This document shows positions 12,919-21,422 of a stretch of DNA of 31,633 nt, piece by piece; the stretch's first letter is position 1, and each line of letters starts with the position of its first letter. The notes under the pieces were generated by a model. It did not search any database and was not told the origin of the DNA. It saw nothing but the letters and a program-made list of their open reading frames with translations. A program made the position numbers and the translations under genes. This stretch comes from a virus: IMG/VR virus record IMGVR_UViG_3300044998_000799, positions 1-31,633 of that record; one strand, 5' to 3'.

Positions 12919-14399
12919 TGGCCCGAAAAGGTCTTCTCAACTGTTATATCGATGGGCATGGTCAACATCATCCCTATCAGACAGATATTTCTCCCATTCT
13001 CAATGAGTTGAGAGGTTATGGTAACGCGTACATCTCACAAGAGATGTTTGTCACTCTGTTCAACTATTTTAGTAGCGCAGATGCTCAGAGCTTAGGAATT
13101 CAAAGAAGGGCTTATTTTCGCGGAGGTCAGACTCCAAATCTATGCTTTCCGATGCCTGAGGAGACGACCGGCTCGGCCGCCGGCACGGGCACAGCGTATT
13201 GGGATCAACCCAATCCCATGGGAAATCACGCTTGGGCGGCCTTCGAGTTTACGCAAGGATCTCCTTCTTTCTGGATTTGTATGCAATGGGGAGCGGCTTC
13301 GACGAGTGCTGCATTCAACACTGAATATGGGTACACTCTCGCAGCTCCAGGTTTTGGTCTCAGCGGCTCGGGCGGGCAAGCTAGCGGGTCGATCGGAAGC
13401 CCCTATACTAACGCGTCGGTCAATGCCGCCAATATTTCAATGCTTCAAGCGTCGAATCATAGTCGTCTCGCCGGTGTGGGTATCTCTGTAGCATTCATGA
13501 ACGATGGTTCGTCTCCTTGGAATGGAACGACGAATAACGATGGAGCCGACACGAAAGGGGCTCCGCTGTGGAAAAACAATGCGATGGTTTTTCCTCGAGC
13601 AAACAACGATCGAGGAGTTTTTGCCTCAAACAAAGATCTAATGTTTGGTTTGCTCTATGAGCAGAATTGCGTGTTTCGAGCAGGTATTGGCGACGGCCTC
13701 GCCGGAGCCCCTCAACGAAGCTTTGCTAGCATTGGGATTGATGCGGGATACGCGAAATACAACGACGATGCCGCCGTACTGTATCATACGATTCTCGAAG
13801 AAGACAAATTTTGTATTCTAATCGATCATTCGGGCGTCGGTCTCTATTCAATGCTTTATTACGGACCATATGTTCCGTACGTATCCAGTTCGATCGCACC
13901 GCGGATCGCTCTACACAAATATTGCAATAACAACGATGATGCCGGCATCTTGTCTATCGGCAACAATCAAGTGTACGGCGGATTTGACATGGGACAGATG
14001 ATCTCATCAAATCAGTATGCAGATCAGACTATGGGAGATACGTGTTATCATCAAGGAGGAGTGACTCATCCGACATCTGCTTCTGTAGTAGGTTGCAGCC
14101 TCGATGCATTTCCTTATTCGAATTTTGACAGTCCTAGAAGGTTTCAAACCGACATTAGGGGACCGTGGTTGACTAGCTATCCGCTAGTGTATATGAATGA
14201 ATTCCCAGAGCGTCGATCTCTTCTCGGAGAAATTCGTTGGTTTTCCATCATCTCTAATTTGCCGAGCAATGCATTGCTCAATACGGGGTCGCTGGCGGCG
14301 TTCGGTAATCCCAAGATGGGAACTTTCAAAGCGGTCGTTCCGTGGTTCACAGGAACGCAACCAGGTATTTATGGGTCGAGGCTGGGACAGGCCCGTTGA
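12918..14399 (+). CDS. Array paralog 5, putative virion surface protein
   Basis: The 493-residue product starts with KGLLNC (4-9), an N-terminal motif shared with the next two members. It has NHAWAAFEF near 102-110, SPWNGTTNNDGADTKGAPLW near 199-218, FPRANND near 224, YYGPY near 314 in place of YFGKY, GGVTHP near 380 and AVVPWFTG near the end. Extra Gly/Ser-rich sequence (roughly 130-180) separates the first two blocks. It shares one base with the previous gene and ends 6 bases before the next. Confidence 0.72.
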   Translation: MARKGLLNCYIDGHGQHHPYQTDISPILNELRGYGNAYISQEMFVTLFNYFSSADAQSLGIQRRAYFRGGQTPNLCFPMPEETTGSAAGTGTAYWDQPNPMGNHAWAAFEFTQGSPSFWICMQWGAASTSAAFNTEYGYTLAAPGFGLSGSGGQASGSIGSPYTNASVNAANISMLQASNHSRLAGVGISVAFMNDGSSPWNGTTNNDGADTKGAPLWKNNAMVFPRANNDRGVFASNKDLMFGLLYEQNCVFRAGIGDGLAGAPQRSFASIGIDAGYAKYNDDAAVLYHTILEEDKFCILIDHSGVGLYSMLYYGPYVPYVSSSIAPRIALHKYCNNNDDAGILSIGNNQVYGGFDMGQMISSNQYADQTMGDTCYHQGGVTHPTSASVVGCSLDAFPYSNFDSPRRFQTDIRGPWLTSYPLVYMNEFPERRSLLGEIRWFSIISNLPSNALLNTGSLAAFGNPKMGTFKAVVPWFTGTQPGIYGSRLGQAR

Positions 14400-14405
14400 C
14401 TCATC

Positions 14406-15824
14406 ATGCCCAAAGGTATTCTCAATTGCTCAGCTGAAGGTCGGATGTTTCGTCGATATGTTTCGGGCTATACCGGCGAACATACGTTTAACATCAGCAT
14501 CATCGACATTTTTACGAACCTAGTCACTGCCTTCGATTCTTCGATGGCCTCGAGTTATGGTATTGTTCGTCGGGCCAGCAATTTTGGTCTGACAGGAAAC
14601 GCTTCGAATAACATCTCTAGATTTTCTGAAGCGAATATCATGACTAATCCAGGAAATGGTCTGACGAGGTGGGATGCGGGATCTCCTCCTGGAAACAACG
14701 CGTGGGTACTGTACGAATTCACTCAAGCTACCGTACCGTTCTGGGTATTGATTCAATTCGCTAAGGAATCTATAGATTTCAACTATCAGAGGTTTGGAGA
14801 GCCTCCCGGTAACCCTGCCTCGACTCAAAGCATTATGACGAATGCTGTTCCGACTAGTCAAAATAGGAATAACGGAGTCAATATTGCTATAGCATATATG
14901 CTCGATGGAAGTTCTCCCTGGACGGGAACCACGAATAACAATGGAGCTGATACAAAAGCACAGCCCGTTTGGTTAGCTGATGCTGTTAAGTTTCCTCGGA
15001 CAAATGATCCGGGTGGCTGGGAATTTTTGACCGCCAATCGAATGATTCCTATCATTCATGAAACGTCGATAGTATACAACCCAGGATATAATACGACGCA
15101 GCACAATCCTAATCCGTCCGCTTTGCCTTTTGACGCTTTCAACATGCTGTATCACGTCATGTTCGATCAAGACAACATATTGATTTTTTTTGATGTTAAC
15201 GGCCAGGGCAATACGGGTAGTCTTTTCTATTACGGAAAGTTTAAGCCATATCACGCTGACAATCCGGCTCCTTATGTTTGTCTTTATCGAAACAACTGCT
15301 ATGATGACACTAGCAAATCGCTGATTCTAGCAGAGAATTTGCAAGAGCAGTACACACCATACGGTTGTGTGCAAGCAAATTCGACATCGACAGTTACTAG
15401 CAATACGACTAACAACTTCATGCAACCGTATCTGAATACGGGCCCGCGCCAGGCGATCAACGGAGGCGTCTATCATCATGCTCGTCGTCACAGTGTTGGA
15501 TGTCTGCTTGGGATTCCGCCTCACATGAATGATGATCTTAAGCAGATTCCCAACATGCTAATGATCCACGATAATTCGGGAAATTTCAAACACCTGACTG
15601 TCTATCCGGATGTTCTAGGTTTCGAGTATCCGAGTCGCTATGGCTACATGGGACGTCTGACATTCTTCAAAATCGCTAAAAATGTCAGACACGGTCATTT
15701 CTTTTCGGATTCTGAACTTATCATCGGTAATCCCGCTACCGGCACAAATAAAATGATCATCCCGTGGGACCCCAACACCGAATATGGGTTGTTTGGGAAT
15801 CGATATGGAACGGTGTGGGTATGA
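14406..15824 (+). CDS. Array paralog 6, putative virion surface protein
   Basis: The 472-residue product begins with KGILNC (3-8) and carries NNAWVLYEF (about 97-105), TVPFWVLIQF, SSPWTGTTNNNGADTKAQPVW (about 169-189), FPRTND (about 195-200), an F-D-Q-D-N-I-L-I block, YYGKF (about 275-279), GGVYHH (about 353), YGYMGRLTFF and MIIPWDPN. A Thr/Asn-rich insertion lies before GGVYHH. Its SSPW-GTTNN-GADTK block is nearly the same as that of paralog 5, suggesting that the two are recent duplicates or exchanged sequence. The stop overlaps the next ATG. Confidence 0.72.
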   Translation: MPKGILNCSAEGRMFRRYVSGYTGEHTFNISIIDIFTNLVTAFDSSMASSYGIVRRASNFGLTGNASNNISRFSEANIMTNPGNGLTRWDAGSPPGNNAWVLYEFTQATVPFWVLIQFAKESIDFNYQRFGEPPGNPASTQSIMTNAVPTSQNRNNGVNIAIAYMLDGSSPWTGTTNNNGADTKAQPVWLADAVKFPRTNDPGGWEFLTANRMIPIIHETSIVYNPGYNTTQHNPNPSALPFDAFNMLYHVMFDQDNILIFFDVNGQGNTGSLFYYGKFKPYHADNPAPYVCLYRNNCYDDTSKSLILAENLQEQYTPYGCVQANSTSTVTSNTTNNFMQPYLNTGPRQAINGGVYHHARRHSVGCLLGIPPHMNDDLKQIPNMLMIHDNSGNFKHLTVYPDVLGFEYPSRYGYMGRLTFFKIAKNVRHGHFFSDSELIIGNPATGTNKMIIPWDPNTEYGLFGNRYGTVWV

Positions 15825-17233
15825 CGTTCCGAGGATTACTCAATTGCGAGGCCGATTATCGATCCCCGTGGTTCGATAACGCACTGTCGCTCGGAGCGAT
15901 GGGCACCATCGACCAGCAAATCTTTGTGACGCTCTTCAAATTTCTGTCAGGTAGCGCAGGTCAGAGTCTAGGAATCAGACTTAGGGCTCACAATTACGGC
16001 AGAAATAATGATCTTCTATACAACTACGGGTGGAGATCAGGAGGTAGTTCTTCTATGGGCTATTGGGACGAGGCTGCCCCTGCAGGCAATAATGCTTTTG
16101 GAGTCTTTGAGTTTACGAATTCGACTCCGCCCCTGTGGATTTGCTTACAGTTTCACGGCTACAGTTATAATGCTGGATTGAATCCAAGCAGTTTTCCAAC
16201 TAACCCGACATATCCGCAGTCTGTTGGAGGCCCAAACGTAAACGAATCAGGTGTCTTCATCTCATGCGCTTTTCGACAAGACGGAGGAAATCCGTTTGGT
16301 AGCGCTTCGATGCCAAACAATGGTACCGACATCAAGCCTACTCCTGTTTGGAATAGCGGATCTGTTATATTTCCTAGAGCCTCGGGAGATGGAGGAGACA
16401 GAAAAGCAGCCGCAGATGGTGTCATGAGATTGACTCCTCGTGCCGGTAGGGTTAGAGGTCAGACGGGAGGCGAAGATTCGACGTTTGCCCCAAACCCATC
16501 GGCTTCTTATGACAAAAATTCCGGAATTTATCATGTCATTGCTTCTGAAGATTCATTGCTTTTTGTCATGGATCCGAAAGGCATCGGAAATTATAGCTGC
16601 TTCTTTTATGTCGGCAAATATGATCAGATTCGAACGGCCTTGTCCGAGAGTTTAAATTGGTGCAACTACGTGTGTCTTCAACTGATGAACACGGATAGTT
16701 CTCCCAATCGACCTATCCTTCCCCGTTATGGAGAATCCATTGTTGGATCGATTAGAGCCTTTGGAGAAAGGTCGATCCAGACGACAGCTTTTGCATCGTC
16801 TGGATCATCCGCCAATCCGGATCACGGTCTCAATGAAACATGGATCGGAGGAGGTGCCAACAACGTTTACACGAATCGGGTCGAGGCTGTCATCATCGAC
16901 AGAAATCAACTGATGGAGGACACGAATCTTTTGACGCCCGTCTATCTCAGACATCCTAATCGAGCTGTTTCCGAACCAACAGGTCGAACTCCCGGAAAAT
17001 TCGATATGTTTACTGTGCCTATCGCATGTTTTGGAGATCATTTTGGTTACGGCAAACTCGGAGAAATCAGTACTTTCTACATGGTCTTCGGTTTACCATC
17101 TAACACGACCATCAACAATAAGCAGTGGGCCGTCGTCGGAGATGCGCAAGTGAATTCTATCAAACTTGCCATTCCTTGGGACGGCGTATCTGATCCCGGC
17201 ACAGCTGGTGGTCGGGGAGGAATTTCTTTCTAA
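15821..17233 (+). CDS. Array paralog 7, putative virion surface protein
   Basis: I place the start at the ATG at 15821, which overlaps the previous stop (ATGA) and gives RGLLNC at residues 4-9 as in paralogs 5 and 6; the in-frame ATG at 15764 would add 19 residues encoded inside the previous gene. The 470 residues show NNAFGVFEF (about 90-98), PPLWICLQF, NNGTDIKPTPVW (about 166-177, Asp-Ile-Lys instead of Asp-Thr-Lys), FPRASG (about 184-189), YVGKY (about 262-266), YGKLGEISTF (about 409) and LAIPWDG (about 448). The GGV-HP block is replaced by a longer loop with GGGANNVYTN. Confidence 0.72.
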   Translation: MTFRGLLNCEADYRSPWFDNALSLGAMGTIDQQIFVTLFKFLSGSAGQSLGIRLRAHNYGRNNDLLYNYGWRSGGSSSMGYWDEAAPAGNNAFGVFEFTNSTPPLWICLQFHGYSYNAGLNPSSFPTNPTYPQSVGGPNVNESGVFISCAFRQDGGNPFGSASMPNNGTDIKPTPVWNSGSVIFPRASGDGGDRKAAADGVMRLTPRAGRVRGQTGGEDSTFAPNPSASYDKNSGIYHVIASEDSLLFVMDPKGIGNYSCFFYVGKYDQIRTALSESLNWCNYVCLQLMNTDSSPNRPILPRYGESIVGSIRAFGERSIQTTAFASSGSSANPDHGLNETWIGGGANNVYTNRVEAVIIDRNQLMEDTNLLTPVYLRHPNRAVSEPTGRTPGKFDMFTVPIACFGDHFGYGKLGEISTFYMVFGLPSNTTINNKQWAVVGDAQVNSIKLAIPWDGVSDPGTAGGRGGISF

Positions 17234-18612
17234 TGCCAATGGCAGGACTAGTCAACCAAGGGTGGAGATACGCGTCGTCTCCTGACCCATACTATCCGTC
17301 CCCCGCAGCTCGTTTGATCGTATACGATCACACGTTCATCAATTTCTTTAGATTTTTGTCGGGCACATGCGCCCCGATGGGTGTGCGTTTACGAGCTTAT
17401 CATACAGGTTCTGGATCTCCAAATGGAGGTATGAACACAATTGATTCGGGATACAAACCCCACGGCGAGCGTGCGTGGTATACTTTTGAATTTACGCAGG
17501 CCGATCCTCCTTTTTGGTTGCACGCGTGGTGCGGATTTGATGGAGGGTCTGACACCGGTGGCGTTGCTGCCCCCGCCCTATCAGACGGAGGAACTAGCGT
17601 AAATAATCGTCACTGGTCGATCGCTATCGCTTGTCGTTCTGACGGAGGTTGTCCATGGAATGGATCGACATCTAGCAGTGGTATCGACACTAAAGGCACG
17701 CCTGTTTGGTCAGCTACTGCCGGCGGAGGATCAGGTACGCTCTACGTTTGGCCTCGTTCTAACAATCCCGGCGGCGCCCATAATACAACCAAACAAAACT
17801 GTGCCGGCGCATTTTCTGATAACGTAGAAGATTTGACTGTATATGATAGCACGTTCGAACCCACATCGTTTGCTCATTTTTTTGCCGGACCCGACTGGTA
17901 TATACTTCTCAATGACGCGGGCGGCAACGGCATATGCTATTGGGATCACTTCGGAAAGTACGTACCGATTCCGCAGTTGAGCGGTACGTGTCCACACTAT
18001 TTCATGGCCAACTTCAAAGGACGAATGTCCAATGGCCACGGCACGTACGATTCATTTATGCATGAAGTTGCCGGGTTTCAAGGCTTTGGGTCTCTTAATG
18101 GCGGCCAAGTCGATGCATCGACTTTTGGTGGCTTAGCCGGTTCTGATTTTGCAGTTAATGGAGTCAGCCAAGGAGGAATCGCCGTCAATCCATCAGCTTC
18201 AAGCAGCCCAGTACGTTGTATGCATTGGTCCATGCCTTCTATCTTCCCGTATACGATCCATGGCATGTCAGCTGGAAATGTTGCTCAACCTTCGGGATCG
18301 GCCTGGATTGATGAATGGACCCCTTATCTTTATGTAGGAGAAAATTCGTACGGCACCGGCGCTGCAGGATATATCGGAGTCGCCCGAGATCTTAAGATCG
18401 TCGGCGGCGGGATTCAGCATTATTCTCTTAATGCTCAGAAAACCAAGGCAGCGTTTCATTGTTATCCGTATCTGTTTGGAAACGTGTTAGACGGTACTAC
18501 AAGTTACAATGCTTTCAACCCGGTTCATATTTCGATCGTGACTCCGTGGACGTCTTCTATCTATCCCTATCACGATGTGACATATGACGGCACGCCATTC
18601 TACATTCCCTGA
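17233..18612 (+). CDS. Array paralog 8, putative virion surface protein
   Basis: The 459-residue product starts with MAGLVNQG (3-10), a variant of the G-L-L-N motif. It has GVRLRAYHTGS, ERAWYTFEF (about 79-87), PPFWLHAW, SIAIACRSDGGCPWNGS, GIDTKGTPVW (about 152-161), VWPRSNN (about 172-178), HFGKYVPI (about 239), a GGI block and a C-terminal VTPWTSS. It is richest in Gly/Ser among the members. TAATG joins it to paralog 7, and a second ATG (17239) is another possible start. It ends 6 bases before the last member. Confidence 0.72.
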   Translation: MPMAGLVNQGWRYASSPDPYYPSPAARLIVYDHTFINFFRFLSGTCAPMGVRLRAYHTGSGSPNGGMNTIDSGYKPHGERAWYTFEFTQADPPFWLHAWCGFDGGSDTGGVAAPALSDGGTSVNNRHWSIAIACRSDGGCPWNGSTSSSGIDTKGTPVWSATAGGGSGTLYVWPRSNNPGGAHNTTKQNCAGAFSDNVEDLTVYDSTFEPTSFAHFFAGPDWYILLNDAGGNGICYWDHFGKYVPIPQLSGTCPHYFMANFKGRMSNGHGTYDSFMHEVAGFQGFGSLNGGQVDASTFGGLAGSDFAVNGVSQGGIAVNPSASSSPVRCMHWSMPSIFPYTIHGMSAGNVAQPSGSAWIDEWTPYLYVGENSYGTGAAGYIGVARDLKIVGGGIQHYSLNAQKTKAAFHCYPYLFGNVLDGTTSYNAFNPVHISIVTPWTSSIYPYHDVTYDGTPFYIP

Positions 18613-18618
18613 GGAATC

Positions 18619-19863
18619 ATGTCTTTACACGGAACAGTAAATCACACGATCTGGCGACCTGTTACTAATCAAGAGGTTGAAGTCAGACATGCATTCAACG
18701 ACATGTTCGTCGCGACCTATCGCTTTTTGAATTCTCCCACGGCGGCAGCCATGGGCATTGTGCGTCGGGCATGCAATTTTAACAATCAGGCGTCCGATTG
18801 CGATTACAAATACAGAAAGTCGTCTCCGCCTCCTGGTAATAATGCTTGGGCTCTTTTCGAGTTCACTAGCGCCAATCTTCCGTTTTGGTTATTGATCCAG
18901 CAAAGCGATTCTTCCAACAACGCATCATTTGGTATCGGCGCCGGAGAACCCGCTGATAACGATTGGTCTCGCAAAATCAGCGGATTTTGTTTTTCAATCG
19001 CCGTGAGAGAAGACGGAGGTAATCCCTGGGGAGGAACGACTCTCAATAACGGATTTGATTCTAAGTCTAGACCCGTTTGGACTCCGGGCCCGTCGCGCTT
19101 AGCCATGTTCCCTATCAGCAATCAGCCACGAGGTGTTTGGAGAGTCGATCGTTCTGGTATGCATCCTGTTTCTTTGTGGATCGATTGGAACAATACAAGA
19201 ACTAGATGCACGCTGTTTCACTTTATTGCCACAGAAGATAGCGTCACCTTTTTGATGGGTCATGATGGCGGAACGAATTACGATGTCTCGTACTTTGGAA
19301 AATACAATCCAATCGATCAGTCAACATCCTCGACTGCCTACTGTTTTTTTGGAGCATTGACGAATAATCTAGGATTTAACAATACAGACTATTCTGACCT
19401 GATATGGCCATGGCACGGCGGAGGCGGTGTATATGGTCTACGTCACTTCGGAAACAACACTGAACGTATGACGTATGCTGGGGTCAACTCGGCTACCGGG
19501 CAAGATTACTACTGGACAGGAGGAATCTTAGACAGATCAGCATTTCAGGCCGTGCCCTTAGCTTTGGGGCTGCCTCTGCAAATTCATTATTATCGGTATT
19601 ATGCGAGAAGAATAGTTTTGAATCCCGCATTGAAAAAGATAGACGTCTTCAATTTTCCAGTCTATATCGATGGGTTGGGCCGCGGAGTCGCTGGAGAAAT
19701 CAGTAATTTGAAGTATGTTCACACTCTTCCTAATCACGCTACGATTCATGGTAGGAAGTTTGCTGTGTTCGGTCGGACCCATTCCCAAGGCAAGATCATG
19801 ACGCAGTGGGCTCCGAATATTCCACCTGGCAGATATACTAACGTCTTCGGAGAGCAATTTTAA
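18619..19863 (+). CDS. Array paralog 9, putative virion surface protein
   Basis: The 414-residue product begins MSLHGTVNH, a variant of the G-(L/I)-(L/V)-N motif. It has GIVRRACNF, NNAWALFEF (about 73-81), LPFWLLIQ, IAVREDGGNPWGGT (about 127-140), NNGFDSKSRPVW (about 143-154), FPISNQ (about 164-169), a D-S-V-T-F-L block, YFGKYNPI (about 225) and a degenerate end (MTQWAPN instead of IPW-G). GAGGAAT before the ATG is one of the better ribosome binding sites in the array. Its stop overlaps the ATG of the 184-residue gene. Confidence 0.72.
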   Translation: MSLHGTVNHTIWRPVTNQEVEVRHAFNDMFVATYRFLNSPTAAAMGIVRRACNFNNQASDCDYKYRKSSPPPGNNAWALFEFTSANLPFWLLIQQSDSSNNASFGIGAGEPADNDWSRKISGFCFSIAVREDGGNPWGGTTLNNGFDSKSRPVWTPGPSRLAMFPISNQPRGVWRVDRSGMHPVSLWIDWNNTRTRCTLFHFIATEDSVTFLMGHDGGTNYDVSYFGKYNPIDQSTSSTAYCFFGALTNNLGFNNTDYSDLIWPWHGGGGVYGLRHFGNNTERMTYAGVNSATGQDYYWTGGILDRSAFQAVPLALGLPLQIHYYRYYARRIVLNPALKKIDVFNFPVYIDGLGRGVAGEISNLKYVHTLPNHATIHGRKFAVFGRTHSQGKIMTQWAPNIPPGRYTNVFGEQF

Positions 19864-20417
19864 TGGCTCTCGTTCTGATGGTGACTCAGTCTCTTAACGA
19901 CGGGTACAGGATATCTCCTGAGACCCTGTCGGCTCATGTGAGTTCGTCTGATTACGTGTCATCATCAGTGGGTTACATCTTTTCGACGACAGATTATCCC
20001 GAGTCGATTTGTACTATCATTTCTTCGTCTTTTTCCACAGAGATTTATGGAGAGATATTCGAAGCTCATTCACCCGTATACAACGCCACTACTCCGCTTA
20101 TTCCGTTTGAGATGCTGATTGCTGACGCCGGCGCCTTCGTACCTCGTCGAAACTATTACGTCTCTAGTTCATTCGCTGATGATTCTACGCAAGATGTTTC
20201 GACCTTCATCGCTCGATCTTCTGACTATACGGGCCTGACAGCTAGTATTTCTACGTTGGACACCATCGAATTGGGCACGACATCCAACGTCGAACCCGAT
20301 GAACCTCCTTTCCCGGATCCGCCCCCGGTCGGACCCTACGATATGAATCGATTCAGGAAGACGTATACCCACGTCCGCGTGCGACCTAGAATCAGGAAAT
20401 ACAGTTCGTCTCCGTGA
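19863..20417 (+). CDS. Ser-rich protein closing the paralog array
   Basis: The 184-residue protein is Ser/Thr-rich (runs such as SSSDYVSSSV) and appears mainly beta-structured to about 140. A Pro-rich linker (EPPFPDPPPVGP, 146-157) follows, then a basic tail with RFRKTYTHVRVRPRIRK. It is not a member of the nine-copy family. The tail resembles part of the 69-residue array protein. It probably belongs to the virion with its neighbours; no specific role can be given. A TAATG overlap joins it to paralog 9, and a 24-base gap, the longest in the operon, follows. Confidence 0.68.
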   Translation: MALVLMVTQSLNDGYRISPETLSAHVSSSDYVSSSVGYIFSTTDYPESICTIISSSFSTEIYGEIFEAHSPVYNATTPLIPFEMLIADAGAFVPRRNYYVSSSFADDSTQDVSTFIARSSDYTGLTASISTLDTIELGTTSNVEPDEPPFPDPPPVGPYDMNRFRKTYTHVRVRPRIRKYSSSP

Positions 20418-20441
20418 CCAACTTCTTACTTATGGACAACG

Positions 20442-21422
20442 ATGGGGCTGCTTGATTCCAAGACTAGAATTCTAGACACGCAAGTGACACTTGAGGGTCG
20501 CAGGCAGATCTCTACCGGTAGATTCAAGATCGAATGGATATCTTTGACCGACGGAGCCACATTTTACGAGGCCGATGCAGTCTCGGGATCCTCTGACGCG
20601 ACCAAACGAATCTATCTAGAAACTTGTCACTTGCCGCAAGATCAGATCACGTTTGAGGCTGATGATTCTGGCAAGCTAATGCCCTTCCGAAACGACAAGA
20701 ACATTCTTGTCAAAAGCGGCAAGCTTTTCTCAGGCAGCATCAACATCACCGGATCTTTTGCCAACGATTACGAGCTCATCGAAAATGAGCAATTTGCCAG
20801 TCTGGCATCCTCCCTGCTTTCTTCTTCCTTGGAAAATTTCAAGAAATGTCGAATGATCGGCACGATAGATCCGATCTTCGAGAACGATCTTTTCCTCGCC
20901 GGTCCATCAGATATCGAGTTTGTAATCACGGATGAAAATCCTATCGACGATGTTCGAGCTCAATCGGCCAATATCAATCACCTGGAATCGTTTTTCCAGG
21001 ATCGTAGGATGATGCATCTAGATAACTTCATGTATCTTCCACCCGTCATGAAGACGGAGGATCCGGTGGATCTGACCAATCCAGACCAGGCCAGAATATT
21101 CCGAATCGGAGAGTATGCAGCACTTGGCCCGACAGATAGATCTGATTATTCTGAGTTCGAAGAGGAACTATTGACGGCCGAACGAACTGGGTTTTGTAAG
21201 ACAGTTCGTTTCGATCCGACTAGCCGCAATAATAGGATCGGAGCCCAATTTTTTGAAATCAGAAAGAACGACATTCTGAAGCTTGAAGCCATCGACTTTG
21301 GCACTCACAGGACTGATGATCCCGATCACCCGATCAAAAAAGTATACTTTCTGGGCAAAGTCATGGTCGATGACAACGGAAATTACACTTTCATCCATCT
21401 TTTTACGTTGGTGTTTGACTGA
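20442..21422 (+). CDS. Putative structural protein, MGxLD-type N-terminus
   Basis: The 326-residue product begins MGLLDSKTRILDTQVTLEGR, then G-R-F-K-I-E-W-I-S-L-T-D-G. The gene at 31374 begins with the same pattern (MGFLD, T-x-x-I-L, L-T-x-x-G-R, F-x-I), so the two share an N-terminal domain. The remainder is mixed alpha/beta with an acidic middle and no membrane segment. The position at the head of four large structural-type genes suggests a virion or tail/baseplate component. Its TGA overlaps the ATG of the next gene (TGATG). Confidence 0.72.
   Translation: MGLLDSKTRILDTQVTLEGRRQISTGRFKIEWISLTDGATFYEADAVSGSSDATKRIYLETCHLPQDQITFEADDSGKLMPFRNDKNILVKSGKLFSGSINITGSFANDYELIENEQFASLASSLLSSSLENFKKCRMIGTIDPIFENDLFLAGPSDIEFVITDENPIDDVRAQSANINHLESFFQDRRMMHLDNFMYLPPVMKTEDPVDLTNPDQARIFRIGEYAALGPTDRSDYSEFEEELLTAERTGFCKTVRFDPTSRNNRIGAQFFEIRKNDILKLEAIDFGTHRTDDPDHPIKKVYFLGKVMVDDNGNYTFIHLFTLVFD

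Larger units (their letters stand above)
7262..19863 (+). repeat. Tandem array of nine paralogous structural-type genes
   Basis: Nine genes beginning at 7262, 8567, 10013, 11722, 12918, 14406, 15821, 17233 and 18619 encode proteins of the same fold by motif order, at low pairwise identity. Shared ordered motifs are a helix with -F-x-F-L-, then (S/N)NAWA-x-F-x-F, (V/P)PF--L-Q, a strand with IAVA, PW-GT, NG-DTK--PVW, FPRSNN, a D-x-D-N-x-L-I block, YFGKY, PYV, GGV-HP, Y-G-Y-L-G and a final (I/V)PW-G. Overlapping starts (TAATG, ATGA, TGATG) suggest coupled translation. I have no family name for it. Confidence 0.85.

Noticed and set aside
15764-15820. 19-residue upstream extension of array paralog 7
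   Set aside because: It lies inside paralog 6, and the ATG at 15821 gives ATGA coupling and the N-terminal RGLLNC motif shared with its neighbours.
20982-21001. CCTGGAA/TTCCAGG hairpin in the 326-aa gene
   Set aside because: It is a 7-bp stem in the middle of a coding region with no T-run after it; probably coincidence.
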